DNA from: an uncultured Saprospiraceae bacterium
GTDB taxonomy: Bacteria > Bacteroidota > Bacteroidia > Chitinophagales > Saprospiraceae
Direction of reading: 5' to 3'
NCBI GenBank assembly: GCA_938041445.1
Contig: CALISO010000039.1
Location: forward strand, 1-48,266
DNA: 48,266 bases
The translations under genes and the position numbers were made by a program. Shown here piece after piece: positions 1 to 8,899 of the stretch. Each line of letters begins with the position of its first letter. Position 1 is the stretch's first letter. Below the pieces are notes generated by a model, which did not search any database, had not been told where the DNA came from, and saw nothing but the letters and a program-made list of their open reading frames with translations.

Positions 1-902
1 TCTGAAGATAACACCTCTAGCGTTGTAGCTGAAGCATTTCCGAAAGTCAGATCAGAAACATCTCCAATTGCTCCTATTGCATCAAATGTTAACTTGAGTA
101 CTTCTGTCCCGTCATCAAGATCAGTATTATCATTGACCCAGATAAAACTCAACTCTCCATCAGCGGAGTTAGATACACCTTGGAAGTCACCACCTATCAT
201 AAAGTCAAATCCTGTCCATTCAAGGATTGTTTCATCATAAAATATTCCCCCCTGAAAGCTTTCAACTCCATTGAAGTCAGCCACAGTCATAAAGACACAG
301 ACCTCCTCATTGATGACCCCTTGCTCATGCGAGAGTGTCAGAGTAATATCACATTCTGGTTCGACTGGATCATCAGGACACCCTAAGAAGGCAAAGCCAT
401 CTGAAACTGCTCCAATATTTCCATTAGGTGAAAAGTCAAAATTTTGATAGACTTCTATTTCAGCAAATGGCGGATTATCACCAATAGTCATATCTGTAGA
501 TGAACAACCAACAGTATTCAATAAAATTGAGAATAGTGTATCTCCATCATCGAGAGTTTGAGTATTAATTGCATCTTGCCATGAAACTCCAATCTTACCA
601 TCTTGATAGATAGCTGGTTGTCCATTCTCGATAATCATATTGCCAGGATAGTTAAATCCATCTAGATTCATACCGATGTCTTGGTTGAGATTGGTAATTG
701 TATCAAATTCCAAAACAGTAGAATCCCAATAGACCCAAAACTGTAGGTTGACAATATCGACAAAATCAGCAACAGTGACATCTACAGAAACTGGTGCCCC
801 TTGTTCAGGCATCGTGTCGACCGATTCAAAATTGATTTGTAACTGAGCACTTGCTCCGAAACCCATCAATAAGAATAATACAAGAGTAATTGTATGCTTC
901 AT
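1..902 (-). CDS. Secreted cohesin-like domain protein, C-terminus cut off by the window edge
   Basis: The reading frame stays open from an ATG at 902 to the left edge, giving 300 residues with no stop. Residues 1-19 form a signal peptide ending in ASAQ. Two similar beta-rich modules follow, at about 20-165 and 175-300. Each begins with a stretch like 'VDVTVADFVDIVNLQF' or 'VCVFMTVADFNGVESFQG', then 'YWDSTVLEF' or 'FYDETILEW', the pattern of cohesin-type modules. The second module runs off the edge. A TAnnTTTG promoter box lies 31 bases upstream. The next gene on the same strand carries a dockerin-like segment, so a binding relationship is possible but unproven. A T9SS sorting domain is expected beyond the edge but cannot be seen. 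The cohesin-like call is from pattern; the exact family is uncertain. Confidence 0.8.
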   Translation of the reverse strand, partial: MKHTITLVLFLLMGFGASAQLQINFESVDTMPEQGAPVSVDVTVADFVDIVNLQFWVYWDSTVLEFDTITNLNQDIGMNLDGFNYPGNMIIENGQPAIYQDGKIGVSWQDAINTQTLDDGDTLFSILLNTVGCSSTDMTIGDNPPFAEIEVYQNFDFSPNGNIGAVSDGFAFLGCPDDPVEPECDITLTLSHEQGVINEEVCVFMTVADFNGVESFQGGIFYDETILEWTGFDFMIGGDFQGVSNSADGELSFIWVNDNTDLDDGTEVLKLTFDAIGAIGDVSDLTFGNASATTLEVLSS

Positions 903-932
903 AGTTTATAAACAGTAATGTTTAATAAATGA

Positions 933-940
933 CAAAGGTA
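933..940 (-). promoter_or_regulatory. Putative -7 promoter box of the cohesin-like gene
   Basis: On the minus strand the sequence reads TACCTTTG, an exact match to the Bacteroidota -7 consensus TAnnTTTG, 31 bases before the ATG at 902. No convincing -33 TTG lies at the usual distance. Confidence 0.45.
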
Positions 941-1054
941 ATATATAAAATATTCCTAATATAATATTTTCGCTAATGGTTTGACAAGCAGATTATGTAA
1001 ATAACCTGCCCTCATTGGGGGAGTTTGTCATATAAAGATAACGTTTATAGTATG

Positions 1055-1102
1055 AAAAAAGCACCCTCACAAACTATTAAAAGTTGTGGAAGGTGCTTTT
1101 TT
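1055..1102 (-). terminator. Rho-independent terminator after the large surface protein gene
   Basis: AAAAAAGCACC and GGTGCTTTTTT are perfect complements flanking a partly paired centre with CACAA opposite TTGTG. The hairpin starts 31 bases after the TAG stop at 1133 and ends in a T-run on the minus strand. The flanking A- and T-runs make it usable in either direction. Confidence 0.85.
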
Positions 1103-1132
1103 GTCCTTTTTTACGCTATGTCCTTAATCCCA

Positions 1133-4100
1133 CTAGTCAAGCAAGATCATTTTCTTAGTCTGTACATCTCCTTCGAAGTTAAGTCTATAGTAAACTAGAC
1201 CACCTGTAGGTAGGAGGTTTGCGTCTATTGTTTGTGTATTTCTACCAGCGCTTAATTGCTGTGTAATGCTGTACATCACTCTACCATTAATATCCATGAT
1301 TTCTAGGGTTGCACTTCCTGCCTTAGGCAAGTCAAATGCAATCTGTGTACTCTCAGCAAATGGATTAGGTACGTTCTGGTGAAGTGTCAACCCAGATACC
1401 TCAGCAGTAGTAACAGCATTTAATGTGATAGCTAATATTTCAAGGTCTCCATTATATGCTTCAGCAGAAATGCTCTCTCCTAATGTGATTGCACTATCAG
1501 TATCTGCATTAATTGTTAACAGTACTGCACCTGCAGGAATCATCTCAGTATTCAATTGAGAATAACTGATACCTAGCCCTTGCTGATCGATTGAATAGTG
1601 CTCAGCTCTTAGATTTAGAATATCAGATGACACAGACTGTACATCAGTCATGTTTAATTCCATCTGGAATCCTGTAAGATCAATTGCCTCAATAGTTGAG
1701 ATAATATAATTGCCTGCATCATCCATCTCTACAGATAGATTCATCGCTCCACTACCTCTAGTCTCTGATGTATTACCAGTTGCCAAATTAAGTGTCGCTG
1801 ATCCGTTAACATCTCCAACTTTGATACCAGTCCAGTTAACTGCCATCTCATCAGCTAATAGGTTGCTAATTAGGATGTCTTCCTGTAGTGGCCAAGGGTT
1901 GTTGATATCTGCGTATTGCTCTGCTGAGTCTACGAATCTCCAGCTCTTATTACTTGGGAATTCATCATAAATCTCTAGGACAAGCTTTCTGATATCAACC
2001 ATATCTGCAGCAGTTACTGATTGGCTGTTATTTGCGTCAGCAGCTATCATCTTATATGCAGAATCAAGTGATTCAATATTCAGTAAGTGTCTCTGAATCA
2101 AGATAATATCTAATGTGGATACTCCATTCCTAGCGTCACCTTGCTTATCAGCAGTAAGGTGATAATCTTCAAGAGATAAGATATCATCAAATGTATAGTT
2201 TCCATCTTCTAGAGACATATCATAATCCATAGATAGGTCACTCATATGTTCTAGAGAGACTTCTACATCCATAATTCCTTCTGCAGCTTCCGTCATAATA
2301 TTACCTGCGATAGCAACTCTTGATGCTGATCCACATGCTCCATTATTCGCTTGAATTGTCACAGTAGTAGCACAGAAGTCAGAGTTACCTGATGGATCAG
2401 TTACAACGATTATTACTTCGTTATCTCCGACATCGTCACATCCAAATTCCATATTAGAACTACCATCTTCGAATGTAAATGTCACATCGTTGTCACATTG
2501 GTCAGTACTAGCTAAGTCCAAATCACTTGCCCATATCTCTACAGTTAATGCATCTGGCAAAATCACAGTAGTGATTCCACCTTTACAATATGGATTAGGC
2601 GCAAGACAATCATCTACAGAGAATGTAGAACTACATGTCTCAGCAATATCACAAGCTCCAACCACTGTCCAAGATATTCTGTATGATCCATAAGGTAATG
2701 ATGTAGATCCAGATAATCCAGTCCCTGACTCGATTACAGTACCAGTAGAAGTACTCAATACATATGTATATCTGCTAGCTTCTGAAATCATTGATCCAGT
2801 ACATCCGTCATTTGCAGCAGCACTATAACTGATTGTCATCTCACATACATCAGCAGGCATACAGTACTCAGTAGCATCAGTTCCACATGTTGTAAATACA
2901 GGTGCATCATCGTTATTGAGCATAATCGTCTGAAATCCAGTATAATATCCAGCTCCAAACGGATCAGTAGTATCATAAATGCACCAGTCAATAATTGTCC
3001 AAGTTCTAAGAATCTTGAAACAAGCATCAGCAACATCAGAGAATACTTGATCATTATATGTCACCGCAATATCTCCACATCCAGGAGCATCTTCGATTAA
3101 TACACCACCTCTATATGTTGGGAATCCAGTATCTGAAGGATCAGTAGCATCTTGCATACATCCTTGTACAGCACTTGATCCAGCTAAGTCACTTGGGTAA
3201 ACAATGTCACTTTCAGAAATCGTCACAAGGTTAAATGTGATAGTCTGATTACAATTAAGTGACGTCTGTGTACCATCAGCTCCTACCATGAACCAACTTC
3301 TTGTCACAGTTCCTGCCCCACAATCATCTCTATTATCCGTATCTCGTGGCACAACGTTTCCAAATCCACAGTTATCATCCAATGTTGGACCGCTTGCATT
3401 GGGATCGTTGAGCACAAATGTATCATCACAGTCAAGTGTAAAATTACCAGGACATGATACGACTACTGGATCAGATTTGTCTTGAGCAATAACAGTGACC
3501 ATACAAGAGCTAGTATTACCTTCCTCATCTGTTACAAGTAATTCTACCATCACTTCTGTACCGAGGTCAGCACAACATACTTGAATAAAATCATCAAATT
3601 CTAGATCATCAAATCCATCAGCTGAAAGTGTCTGATCTGTACAATCAGATTCAACTGTTCTTCTTACTTGGAATGTAACATCGCCACAGTAATCATATGA
3701 TCCATCATCAAGTGATTCTGCATATACTCTACCCCATCCACTTTCACTCAGTGCTACTACTGTGAATTCATCACAAATAGCAACTGGAGGAGTTGTATCA
3801 ATGATATCTACCTCTAAGAAGCAAGTTGCTGTTTGATTTGAACTATCTGCAACCGGGAAAGTAATTACGTTTCCACATCCATCTGCAATGATATATTGTA
3901 TCCATACTCTAGGACCTTCAAGATCTACAAGTGTATACGTTCCGTTACCGTTGTTAATAATATTTTCATCAAATTCGAATGGAGCACCAGCATCTGGTTC
4001 AGTACCATCTTCATTCGCTTCTTTATATCCTACTGCCATCACTTCATACTCGTCGCTACAGTCAAATAGAAAGTCAAGAACTGACAATCCGTCATCACCA

Positions 4101-5596
4101 TTGACACCTAGTGGATCAAGGGTAAACGTAGCAAAACATCCTGAAGCGTCACTATCTACCTCTATTGATTGTAAACCTGGACAAGCTAATACTGGAGCGA
4201 CATCATCTACTTGCTCTATTGTTTGTATGACTTCTAGTACTTCAGCATTACACCAATCATAAACAGTGAATGTTCTGATTATTTTAAAGTTAGATGCACA
4301 TGTTTCAAATAACTGATCAGCGACAGCAACATTGAACTTACATGCATTGTCTTGATCCATAGGGAAGATTGGTGAGCCATCTATGGTTGGTACTCCAGTC
4401 TCAGATGGTTCTAAAATACCATTATCATTGTCATCATATATAAGGAAGATATCATCAAAGAACCCATCATTATTAGAGTCATCTCCACATGAAACAGTGA
4501 TATTATCTGGTGATTCAATATCACCCAAAGAAGCCTTAACGAAGTTGATTGTCAATATACATTGTGCTCCGTCTTCAGAACCATATGTAATGAGTCTTCT
4601 CATTGTGTAAGGCTCAGTTTCATCTCTACAATCGTAGTCAAATGTGACATCACTTATTATTGCAATCTCTCCATCTTCACAGTTGTCAGTGTCAAATGTC
4701 ATGCTTAAAGCTGACTGAGAATCGAATGTCACTTCTACATCTGATACATCTGTTGTAGCATCAGCTCCTGAATATGTGATTGTTAATGTCCAATCACCAT
4801 TGAGATATGCATCAGTAGCTTGAGTACCAAAGAAATCATTGAATATCACAGAACCCATAGTAGGCATTTGTGCTACTGCCACATCAGCTCCATCTGGAGA
4901 TGTTAGTGTCACAGACAAATCAGCATCTGCTGCCATAGTTGTGAAATCTACCGTAACCGTATTGATCAATTCAAATTGATCAGCTGTATTTATTACAGAT
5001 ACGGTAACATTAGTAGTTGCCATACCAGTAATGGTAACATCGGAACCAGAAAAGTCTTGTGATGTCTCAGCACCCATTAATTCTGCAATTGATAATTCCT
5101 CATAACAAGGTATTTCCACTGCATCTGTAGGACACACTAAAGCATTCGGTATCTTATCCTCGATTGCAGCATTACTCCAGCAGTTATTGGCAGTATCCAT
5201 ATCAACTAAGCCGTTAATATCGCTATCAGCCCATATACCAACTTCGATTGTTTGGCCAATGTACTGATTCCCAACTGTTGGAAATGTGGTTGTAAATCCA
5301 GCTATTGAGGATCCAGCAAAAGTGGATCTATCAAACTCATCTCCATCTTCATCGTATAAAACAATGAGGAATTCACAAGTCATGTCCTCTATCTCCATAT
5401 CTACGCCTTCTAGCACCATATCTGGCGTAATAGTCGCAGAACAATCAGAATCAACTGAAACCTGAATTAAATTGTTACAGACCATCGGACAGTCCTGTCC
5501 TATAGCTGTGTTCGACGCGAATAATCCTAGCACTAGCATCAGAGCCATTGTTGGAATATTTCGCAGTGTTTTGTAAGTGTTTGTAACCATTCTCAT
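1133..5596 (-). CDS. Giant secreted adhesin-like protein with P-like, Ig/HYR-like, dockerin-like and T9SS sorting domains
   Basis: This 1487-residue protein has an N-terminal signal sequence of about 34 residues ending in AIGQ, so it is exported. Residues 190-305 resemble a proprotein-convertase P-domain ('LSVTLTSPDGADV', 'LNGDWTLTITY'). Residues 310-1090 are a Cys- and Asp-rich series of Ig/HYR-like modules with recurring 'DD.AP', 'VYDWC' or 'IIDWC' and 'CSSTFSV' patterns. Residues 1150-1210 contain two dockerin-like repeats ('NGVSTLDIILIQRHLL' and 'DANNSQSVTAADMVDIRKL'). A cohesin-like module follows at about 1285-1395. A type A T9SS C-terminal domain occupies about 1400-1487 ('LHQNVPNPFAES', ending 'KKMILLD'). 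No catalytic motif is visible, so I infer an adhesin or matrix protein. It lies 69 bases downstream of a response regulator on the same strand. Confidence 0.9.
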   Translation of the reverse strand: MRMVTNTYKTLRNIPTMALMLVLGLFASNTAIGQDCPMVCNNLIQVSVDSDCSATITPDMVLEGVDMEIEDMTCEFLIVLYDEDGDEFDRSTFAGSSIAGFTTTFPTVGNQYIGQTIEVGIWADSDINGLVDMDTANNCWSNAAIEDKIPNALVCPTDAVEIPCYEELSIAELMGAETSQDFSGSDVTITGMATTNVTVSVINTADQFELINTVTVDFTTMAADADLSVTLTSPDGADVAVAQMPTMGSVIFNDFFGTQATDAYLNGDWTLTITYSGADATTDVSDVEVTFDSQSALSMTFDTDNCEDGEIAIISDVTFDYDCRDETEPYTMRRLITYGSEDGAQCILTINFVKASLGDIESPDNITVSCGDDSNNDGFFDDIFLIYDDNDNGILEPSETGVPTIDGSPIFPMDQDNACKFNVAVADQLFETCASNFKIIRTFTVYDWCNAEVLEVIQTIEQVDDVAPVLACPGLQSIEVDSDASGCFATFTLDPLGVNGDDGLSVLDFLFDCSDEYEVMAVGYKEANEDGTEPDAGAPFEFDENIINNGNGTYTLVDLEGPRVWIQYIIADGCGNVITFPVADSSNQTATCFLEVDIIDTTPPVAICDEFTVVALSESGWGRVYAESLDDGSYDYCGDVTFQVRRTVESDCTDQTLSADGFDDLEFDDFIQVCCADLGTEVMVELLVTDEEGNTSSCMVTVIAQDKSDPVVVSCPGNFTLDCDDTFVLNDPNASGPTLDDNCGFGNVVPRDTDNRDDCGAGTVTRSWFMVGADGTQTSLNCNQTITFNLVTISESDIVYPSDLAGSSAVQGCMQDATDPSDTGFPTYRGGVLIEDAPGCGDIAVTYNDQVFSDVADACFKILRTWTIIDWCIYDTTDPFGAGYYTGFQTIMLNNDDAPVFTTCGTDATEYCMPADVCEMTISYSAAANDGCTGSMISEASRYTYVLSTSTGTVIESGTGLSGSTSLPYGSYRISWTVVGACDIAETCSSTFSVDDCLAPNPYCKGGITTVILPDALTVEIWASDLDLASTDQCDNDVTFTFEDGSSNMEFGCDDVGDNEVIIVVTDPSGNSDFCATTVTIQANNGACGSASRVAIAGNIMTEAAEGIMDVEVSLEHMSDLSMDYDMSLEDGNYTFDDILSLEDYHLTADKQGDARNGVSTLDIILIQRHLLNIESLDSAYKMIAADANNSQSVTAADMVDIRKLVLEIYDEFPSNKSWRFVDSAEQYADINNPWPLQEDILISNLLADEMAVNWTGIKVGDVNGSATLNLATGNTSETRGSGAMNLSVEMDDAGNYIISTIEAIDLTGFQMELNMTDVQSVSSDILNLRAEHYSIDQQGLGISYSQLNTEMIPAGAVLLTINADTDSAITLGESISAEAYNGDLEILAITLNAVTTAEVSGLTLHQNVPNPFAESTQIAFDLPKAGSATLEIMDINGRVMYSITQQLSAGRNTQTIDANLLPTGGLVYYRLNFEGDVQTKKMILLD

Positions 5597-5665
5597 GTGT
5601 AAAAATCGGTTTGTAAATTGTAAAATCTCGTTATCTTAAATGTGTGTAGTTATGTCAGTTTGTCT

Positions 5666-6334
5666 TTAGCTAGTTAGGTCATTTTCAAATGCATATCTAA
5701 GCAAGGTGACCGAGTTACGGACTCCGAACTTCTTCATGATATTCTTACGGTGAACCCCAACAGTCTGGTCGCTAATAAATAATTCTTTAGCTATCTCCTT
5801 ATTACTCTTAGCTTGAGTAATGAGGCTAAGTACTTCGTGCTCCCTTTTGGTAAGCTTCCTTCTAATAAGAAATCTATCTTCAAATTTTGATTTGGCCTCA
5901 CTATTGATTTTGAAACCACTCGGAGGAGTAATATTTACTTTAGGACCTAGATAAGTCTTATCAGAAAGCACTGAGTTGATAGCAGAGTGCATCTCTGCTA
6001 CAGAAGATGACTTAAGGATGTATGCATCTGCACCACCTTTCATCGCCTCTTTGACAAATTTGTAGTTACTATATGTCGTAAGTACTATGATCTTCACTTC
6101 AGAAGAGATAGACCTAATACTTGGGATAAGTGCAAGCCCGTCAATACCATTAAGGTCAAGATCCAAAATCAGAATGTCCACATCCTGTGTACTGATGAGT
6201 GAAGTTACTTGATCGGATTGATCAACCTCAGCTATAAAATTGAATTGGTAAGCTGGGTGTTGGTTTAAAATGGATTTTAATCCTTCGCAGAACAGTAATT
6301 GCTTGTCTGCTATGATGGTATTTATTGTTAGCAT
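5666..6334 (-). CDS. NarL/LuxR-family response regulator (orphan)
   Basis: This 222-residue protein has a receiver domain at about 1-125 and a LuxR-type helix-turn-helix at about 161-217 ('LTKREHEVLSLI', 'SNKEIAKELFISDQTVGVHR'). The phosphoacceptor is Asp58 in 'LDLDLNGIDG', with the switch Thr in 'VLTTY' and Lys in 'YILKSS'. The acidic pocket is reduced: Asp10 is followed by Lys where many family members have a second Asp. No histidine kinase gene is in the window, so its partner must be elsewhere. The upstream region holds a direct repeat and a near-perfect inverted repeat that could be its own operator. The gene precedes the giant adhesin on the same strand, which makes that gene a possible target. 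Family assignment is firm; the targets are inferred. Confidence 0.93.
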   Translation of the reverse strand: MLTINTIIADKQLLFCEGLKSILNQHPAYQFNFIAEVDQSDQVTSLISTQDVDILILDLDLNGIDGLALIPSIRSISSEVKIIVLTTYSNYKFVKEAMKGGADAYILKSSSVAEMHSAINSVLSDKTYLGPKVNITPPSGFKINSEAKSKFEDRFLIRRKLTKREHEVLSLITQAKSNKEIAKELFISDQTVGVHRKNIMKKFGVRNSVTLLRYAFENDLTS

Positions 6335-6376
6335 GTATTCAGGTCGGTTAAAAATGTAAAATTCGCTACTCGTTTG

Positions 6377-6402
6377 TGTACAGTGTGTTCGTTATGTACA
6401 GT
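6377..6402. repeat. Direct repeat of TGTACAGT upstream of the response regulator
   Basis: TGTACAGT occurs at 6377-6384 and 6395-6402, 18 bases apart start to start, 43-68 bases upstream of the response regulator start. Each copy contains the palindrome TGTACA. The position fits an operator, but no binding data exist. Confidence 0.4.
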
Positions 6403-6429
6403 AGAAATGCAAATGATATGCCAAAGTAG

Positions 6430-6454
6430 GTGTCTTCTAGGGGGTAGAAAACAC
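6430..6454. repeat. Near-perfect inverted repeat with a GGGGG centre
   Basis: The arms GTGTCTTCTA (6430-6439) and TAGAAAACAC (6445-6454) are complementary at nine of ten positions around GGGGG. No T-run follows on either strand, so it looks more like a protein-binding site than a terminator. It sits 96 bases upstream of the response regulator start and downstream of the peroxidase gene. Confidence 0.5.
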
Positions 6455-6506
6455 ATGAAAATTAACCGGAATGTATAACCTTATAGCAAGCTGACAATTA
6501 GCACTA

Positions 6507-6527
6507 AAGCCTAAGCAAAATAGGCTT
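6507..6527 (-). terminator. Weak hairpin after the peroxidase gene
   Basis: AAGCCTA and TAGGCTT form a 7-bp stem around a 7-base loop, 45 bases after the stop at 6572. Only a short T stretch follows on the minus strand, so termination is possible but weak. Confidence 0.35.
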
Positions 6528-6571
6528 AAAAGAAATAATAAAAAATAAAATTGAATGTGGAAATATCGCGA

Positions 6572-8497
6572 TTATTCAACGAGAAATGATACTGTATTCT
6601 CATACTCTCCTGACTTGAGCAGTACCACATAGTAGCCTCTCTGAAGGTTGATTGATGTCAGATTGATACGATGGAAATTATCACCAGATCTGAGGCTAAT
6701 AATGTCATTATGCATCTCCCTACCAAGTAGGTCTACGATAATAAGATTAACGTCATTATCAAAATCAGCATGCATTTTTAAGGTAACCCAACCATCTGTT
6801 GATGGATTAGGGTAAATTGCCGTTTCTAGATGAAGTGCGGTCAATTGAGGTCCATTAGCTATGTTACTGTGCTCTTCCGCAGAAAACACATTTTCTTGCA
6901 TTATGGTGATATTTGTATTCTTTGTAATCAAGTCGTGTAATGTGGTTCTTTTTATTGATTCTATTTCAAATTGAGAAAACACTTGAGTATCATTTTCATA
7001 ATAGAACCTGTCACCATCACGCAGATTTCTGAATTGATCTTTAATGATATTGTTGATGATTTCTCCCATCATTTCACCGTCTTTCTTGCCTTCTGCAAGT
7101 AAACCAACCCATAAATCCACATCTTCTACATCATCATACAACTCTTCTAATCCAGCAGCAGTCTCAGCGTTTCCACCAGTCAAGTTAATGAAAGTTGTAA
7201 AAGTCGTTAACCCAAGATTTCTTCTTACAGCATTATAACTAGCTACTCCTCTATCACGGCCTTCAAATATTCTTTCTGCTACCCTATCTTTTGCTTTAGT
7301 AACATCATCAGCAAAATCAAAATTTCTAATGTTATCAGATGCTTTAGTATCGAACTTCTGCTGGACCTGGGTTGACATTCCCTTGAGATATGGCTCTATT
7401 CCATCTAGAAACAAAGTAGTCGGGTTATAGTAATATTCAGAACCGACTTCCAGATTACCATCTTCGACGACGTTACCCGAATTGTCTAGTCTCAGGATTT
7501 CAGGACCAATCAACGTGTTTTGAAATACAATGCCTGCTGCTGAAAACTCATTACTTATAGAAGGGTCTACTGTGCTATTGTAGCCATTATATGCTTCAAC
7601 GAATATTCCTAATGATGGTAACCAATCTTCATATGTAATCTTCTGGATATAAGCCCCTATCAACTTCCTGGCTCTTTGATAGATTCTCTCATCATCCCAA
7701 CTCGGATTTTCTTCTATCAGCTCGTCACAAATGGAGTTGTGCTCTCTGACAAATATGGTATGGAGGGAAATAAGAGCTGGGTTTTTATTAGCTCTTTCAT
7801 CTCCTGTGACGAAAAGCTTTTGATTTACCTGACCAGGCTTTGGCTTCATAAATGGCGCCGTATCATCAACCAAACTATTATACTCACCAGTTTCGGTGTT
7901 CCAAGGAAGGAAATTACCAGATGAAGTTCTTAACTTTCCATCTTCGAAAGTTCTTAGCCAATTAGCTGTAGCTTCATCACTACCATATACAACAGATCCA
8001 TCAATATATGTAGATACATCGTTCAGATATTCTCTTGGATTATTGTCAGTTCCCGAATTGGTTGCAAATTGCTTTCTGAAATAAGTCAATGTAGAACCTA
8101 CGTCAAAGAATTCATCGTCAGATGGTACAGGAATCTCAACAGATTGATTTTGATCATATCTGACGTGTTCTATATCATGGCAAACGAATTGACCAAATGC
8201 CCATACAAAGTCACTTAGATTATTCTCATCAGCTATTGGGGCATCTTGAGCGAACAATACATTACTGATCTCTCTAGGATTAGGAAGATCTGAATTGATT
8301 TCGCCTATACCGTCGGTGTATGATACTTCAGCAAACCTGACATAAGGCTCACCAACAGAACCATATTCTATATTATTTAAATTATTACGGGTACCATCAA
8401 AAGACCTATTCTCTTGTGCCTCAAGAGATTGAGTACAGAGAAGAGATGCCACTGAAATGGCAAAAAATATGACTAATGCTTTTATAGAATAGCTCAT
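6572..8497 (-). CDS. Animal haem peroxidase homologue with T9SS sorting domain, apparently lacking the proximal His
   Basis: The start is placed at ATG 8497 (641 residues), because the longer frame from 8557 would begin upstream of the promoter box and because 'MSYSIKALVIFFAISVASLL' makes a proper signal peptide. Matches to myeloperoxidase-type enzymes run the whole length: 'GQFVCHD', 'VVYGSDEATANWLR', 'SLHTIFVREHN', 'ITYEDWLPSLG', 'SYNAVRRNLGL' and 'FRNLRDGDRFYYEN'. Distal His107 and catalytic Arg235 are present. By my recalled alignment, myeloperoxidase Asp94 is Cys106, Glu242 is Lys238, and the proximal His336 in 'RYGHTLI' falls at Asn327 in 'VFQNTLI'. A T9SS domain ('YPNPSTDGW') ends the protein. 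The fold is secure, but peroxidase activity is doubtful. Confidence 0.9.
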   Translation of the reverse strand: MSYSIKALVIFFAISVASLLCTQSLEAQENRSFDGTRNNLNNIEYGSVGEPYVRFAEVSYTDGIGEINSDLPNPREISNVLFAQDAPIADENNLSDFVWAFGQFVCHDIEHVRYDQNQSVEIPVPSDDEFFDVGSTLTYFRKQFATNSGTDNNPREYLNDVSTYIDGSVVYGSDEATANWLRTFEDGKLRTSSGNFLPWNTETGEYNSLVDDTAPFMKPKPGQVNQKLFVTGDERANKNPALISLHTIFVREHNSICDELIEENPSWDDERIYQRARKLIGAYIQKITYEDWLPSLGIFVEAYNGYNSTVDPSISNEFSAAGIVFQNTLIGPEILRLDNSGNVVEDGNLEVGSEYYYNPTTLFLDGIEPYLKGMSTQVQQKFDTKASDNIRNFDFADDVTKAKDRVAERIFEGRDRGVASYNAVRRNLGLTTFTTFINLTGGNAETAAGLEELYDDVEDVDLWVGLLAEGKKDGEMMGEIINNIIKDQFRNLRDGDRFYYENDTQVFSQFEIESIKRTTLHDLITKNTNITIMQENVFSAEEHSNIANGPQLTALHLETAIYPNPSTDGWVTLKMHADFDNDVNLIIVDLLGREMHNDIISLRSGDNFHRINLTSINLQRGYYVVLLKSGEYENTVSFLVE

Positions 8498-8545
8498 TGT
8501 AATTAAAAAACAATATGTTCCGAACACTGTTCGAATATGGTTTGA

Positions 8546-8553
8546 CAAATATA
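8546..8553 (-). promoter_or_regulatory. Putative -7 promoter box of the peroxidase homologue gene
   Basis: The minus strand reads TATATTTG, an exact TAnnTTTG match 49 bases before ATG 8497. It lies downstream of the alternative start at 8557, which supports the shorter protein. The -33 element is unclear. Confidence 0.5.
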
Positions 8554-8899
8554 GCATTTAACACCCTCAATGTATATGTTTGGGATGCTATTTATTCTTC
8601 GGTTTGGTTCTAACAATTTGTACAATATTTCCACCGTACTCTAATAACATATCAAATATTTTGCCAATATGTATCTTAATGTCAACCAATGATTTATTTA
8701 ACATTTCAATGCTAACACAAAAGTGAAATCTGCTTCAATCTAGCTACTTTTTTATGTCTCATCCAATTGTTAAATATTAATTAAAATCTATACGGTATTA
8801 CAAACTAACTCTATGAATCATCATTAGTTAAATATTTGATTTCTTCATATATGTGAATAAAAGATTGTTGTTTCTGACTTTTTGTTGCCGGTTGCCTGA

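Noticed and set aside
1710-4610. Several plus-strand frames of 65-124 codons inside the giant adhesin gene
   Set aside because: They are antisense shadows of a repetitive, biased coding sequence, without start context or family resemblance.
1-5596. A cellulosome locus
   Set aside because: Cohesin-like and dockerin-like modules are present, but there is no glycoside hydrolase or carbohydrate-binding module, and the secretion route is T9SS.
8498-8557. Longer N-terminus for the peroxidase homologue starting at 8557
   Set aside because: The -7 box at 8546-8553 is downstream of that start, and the shorter protein begins with a proper signal peptide.
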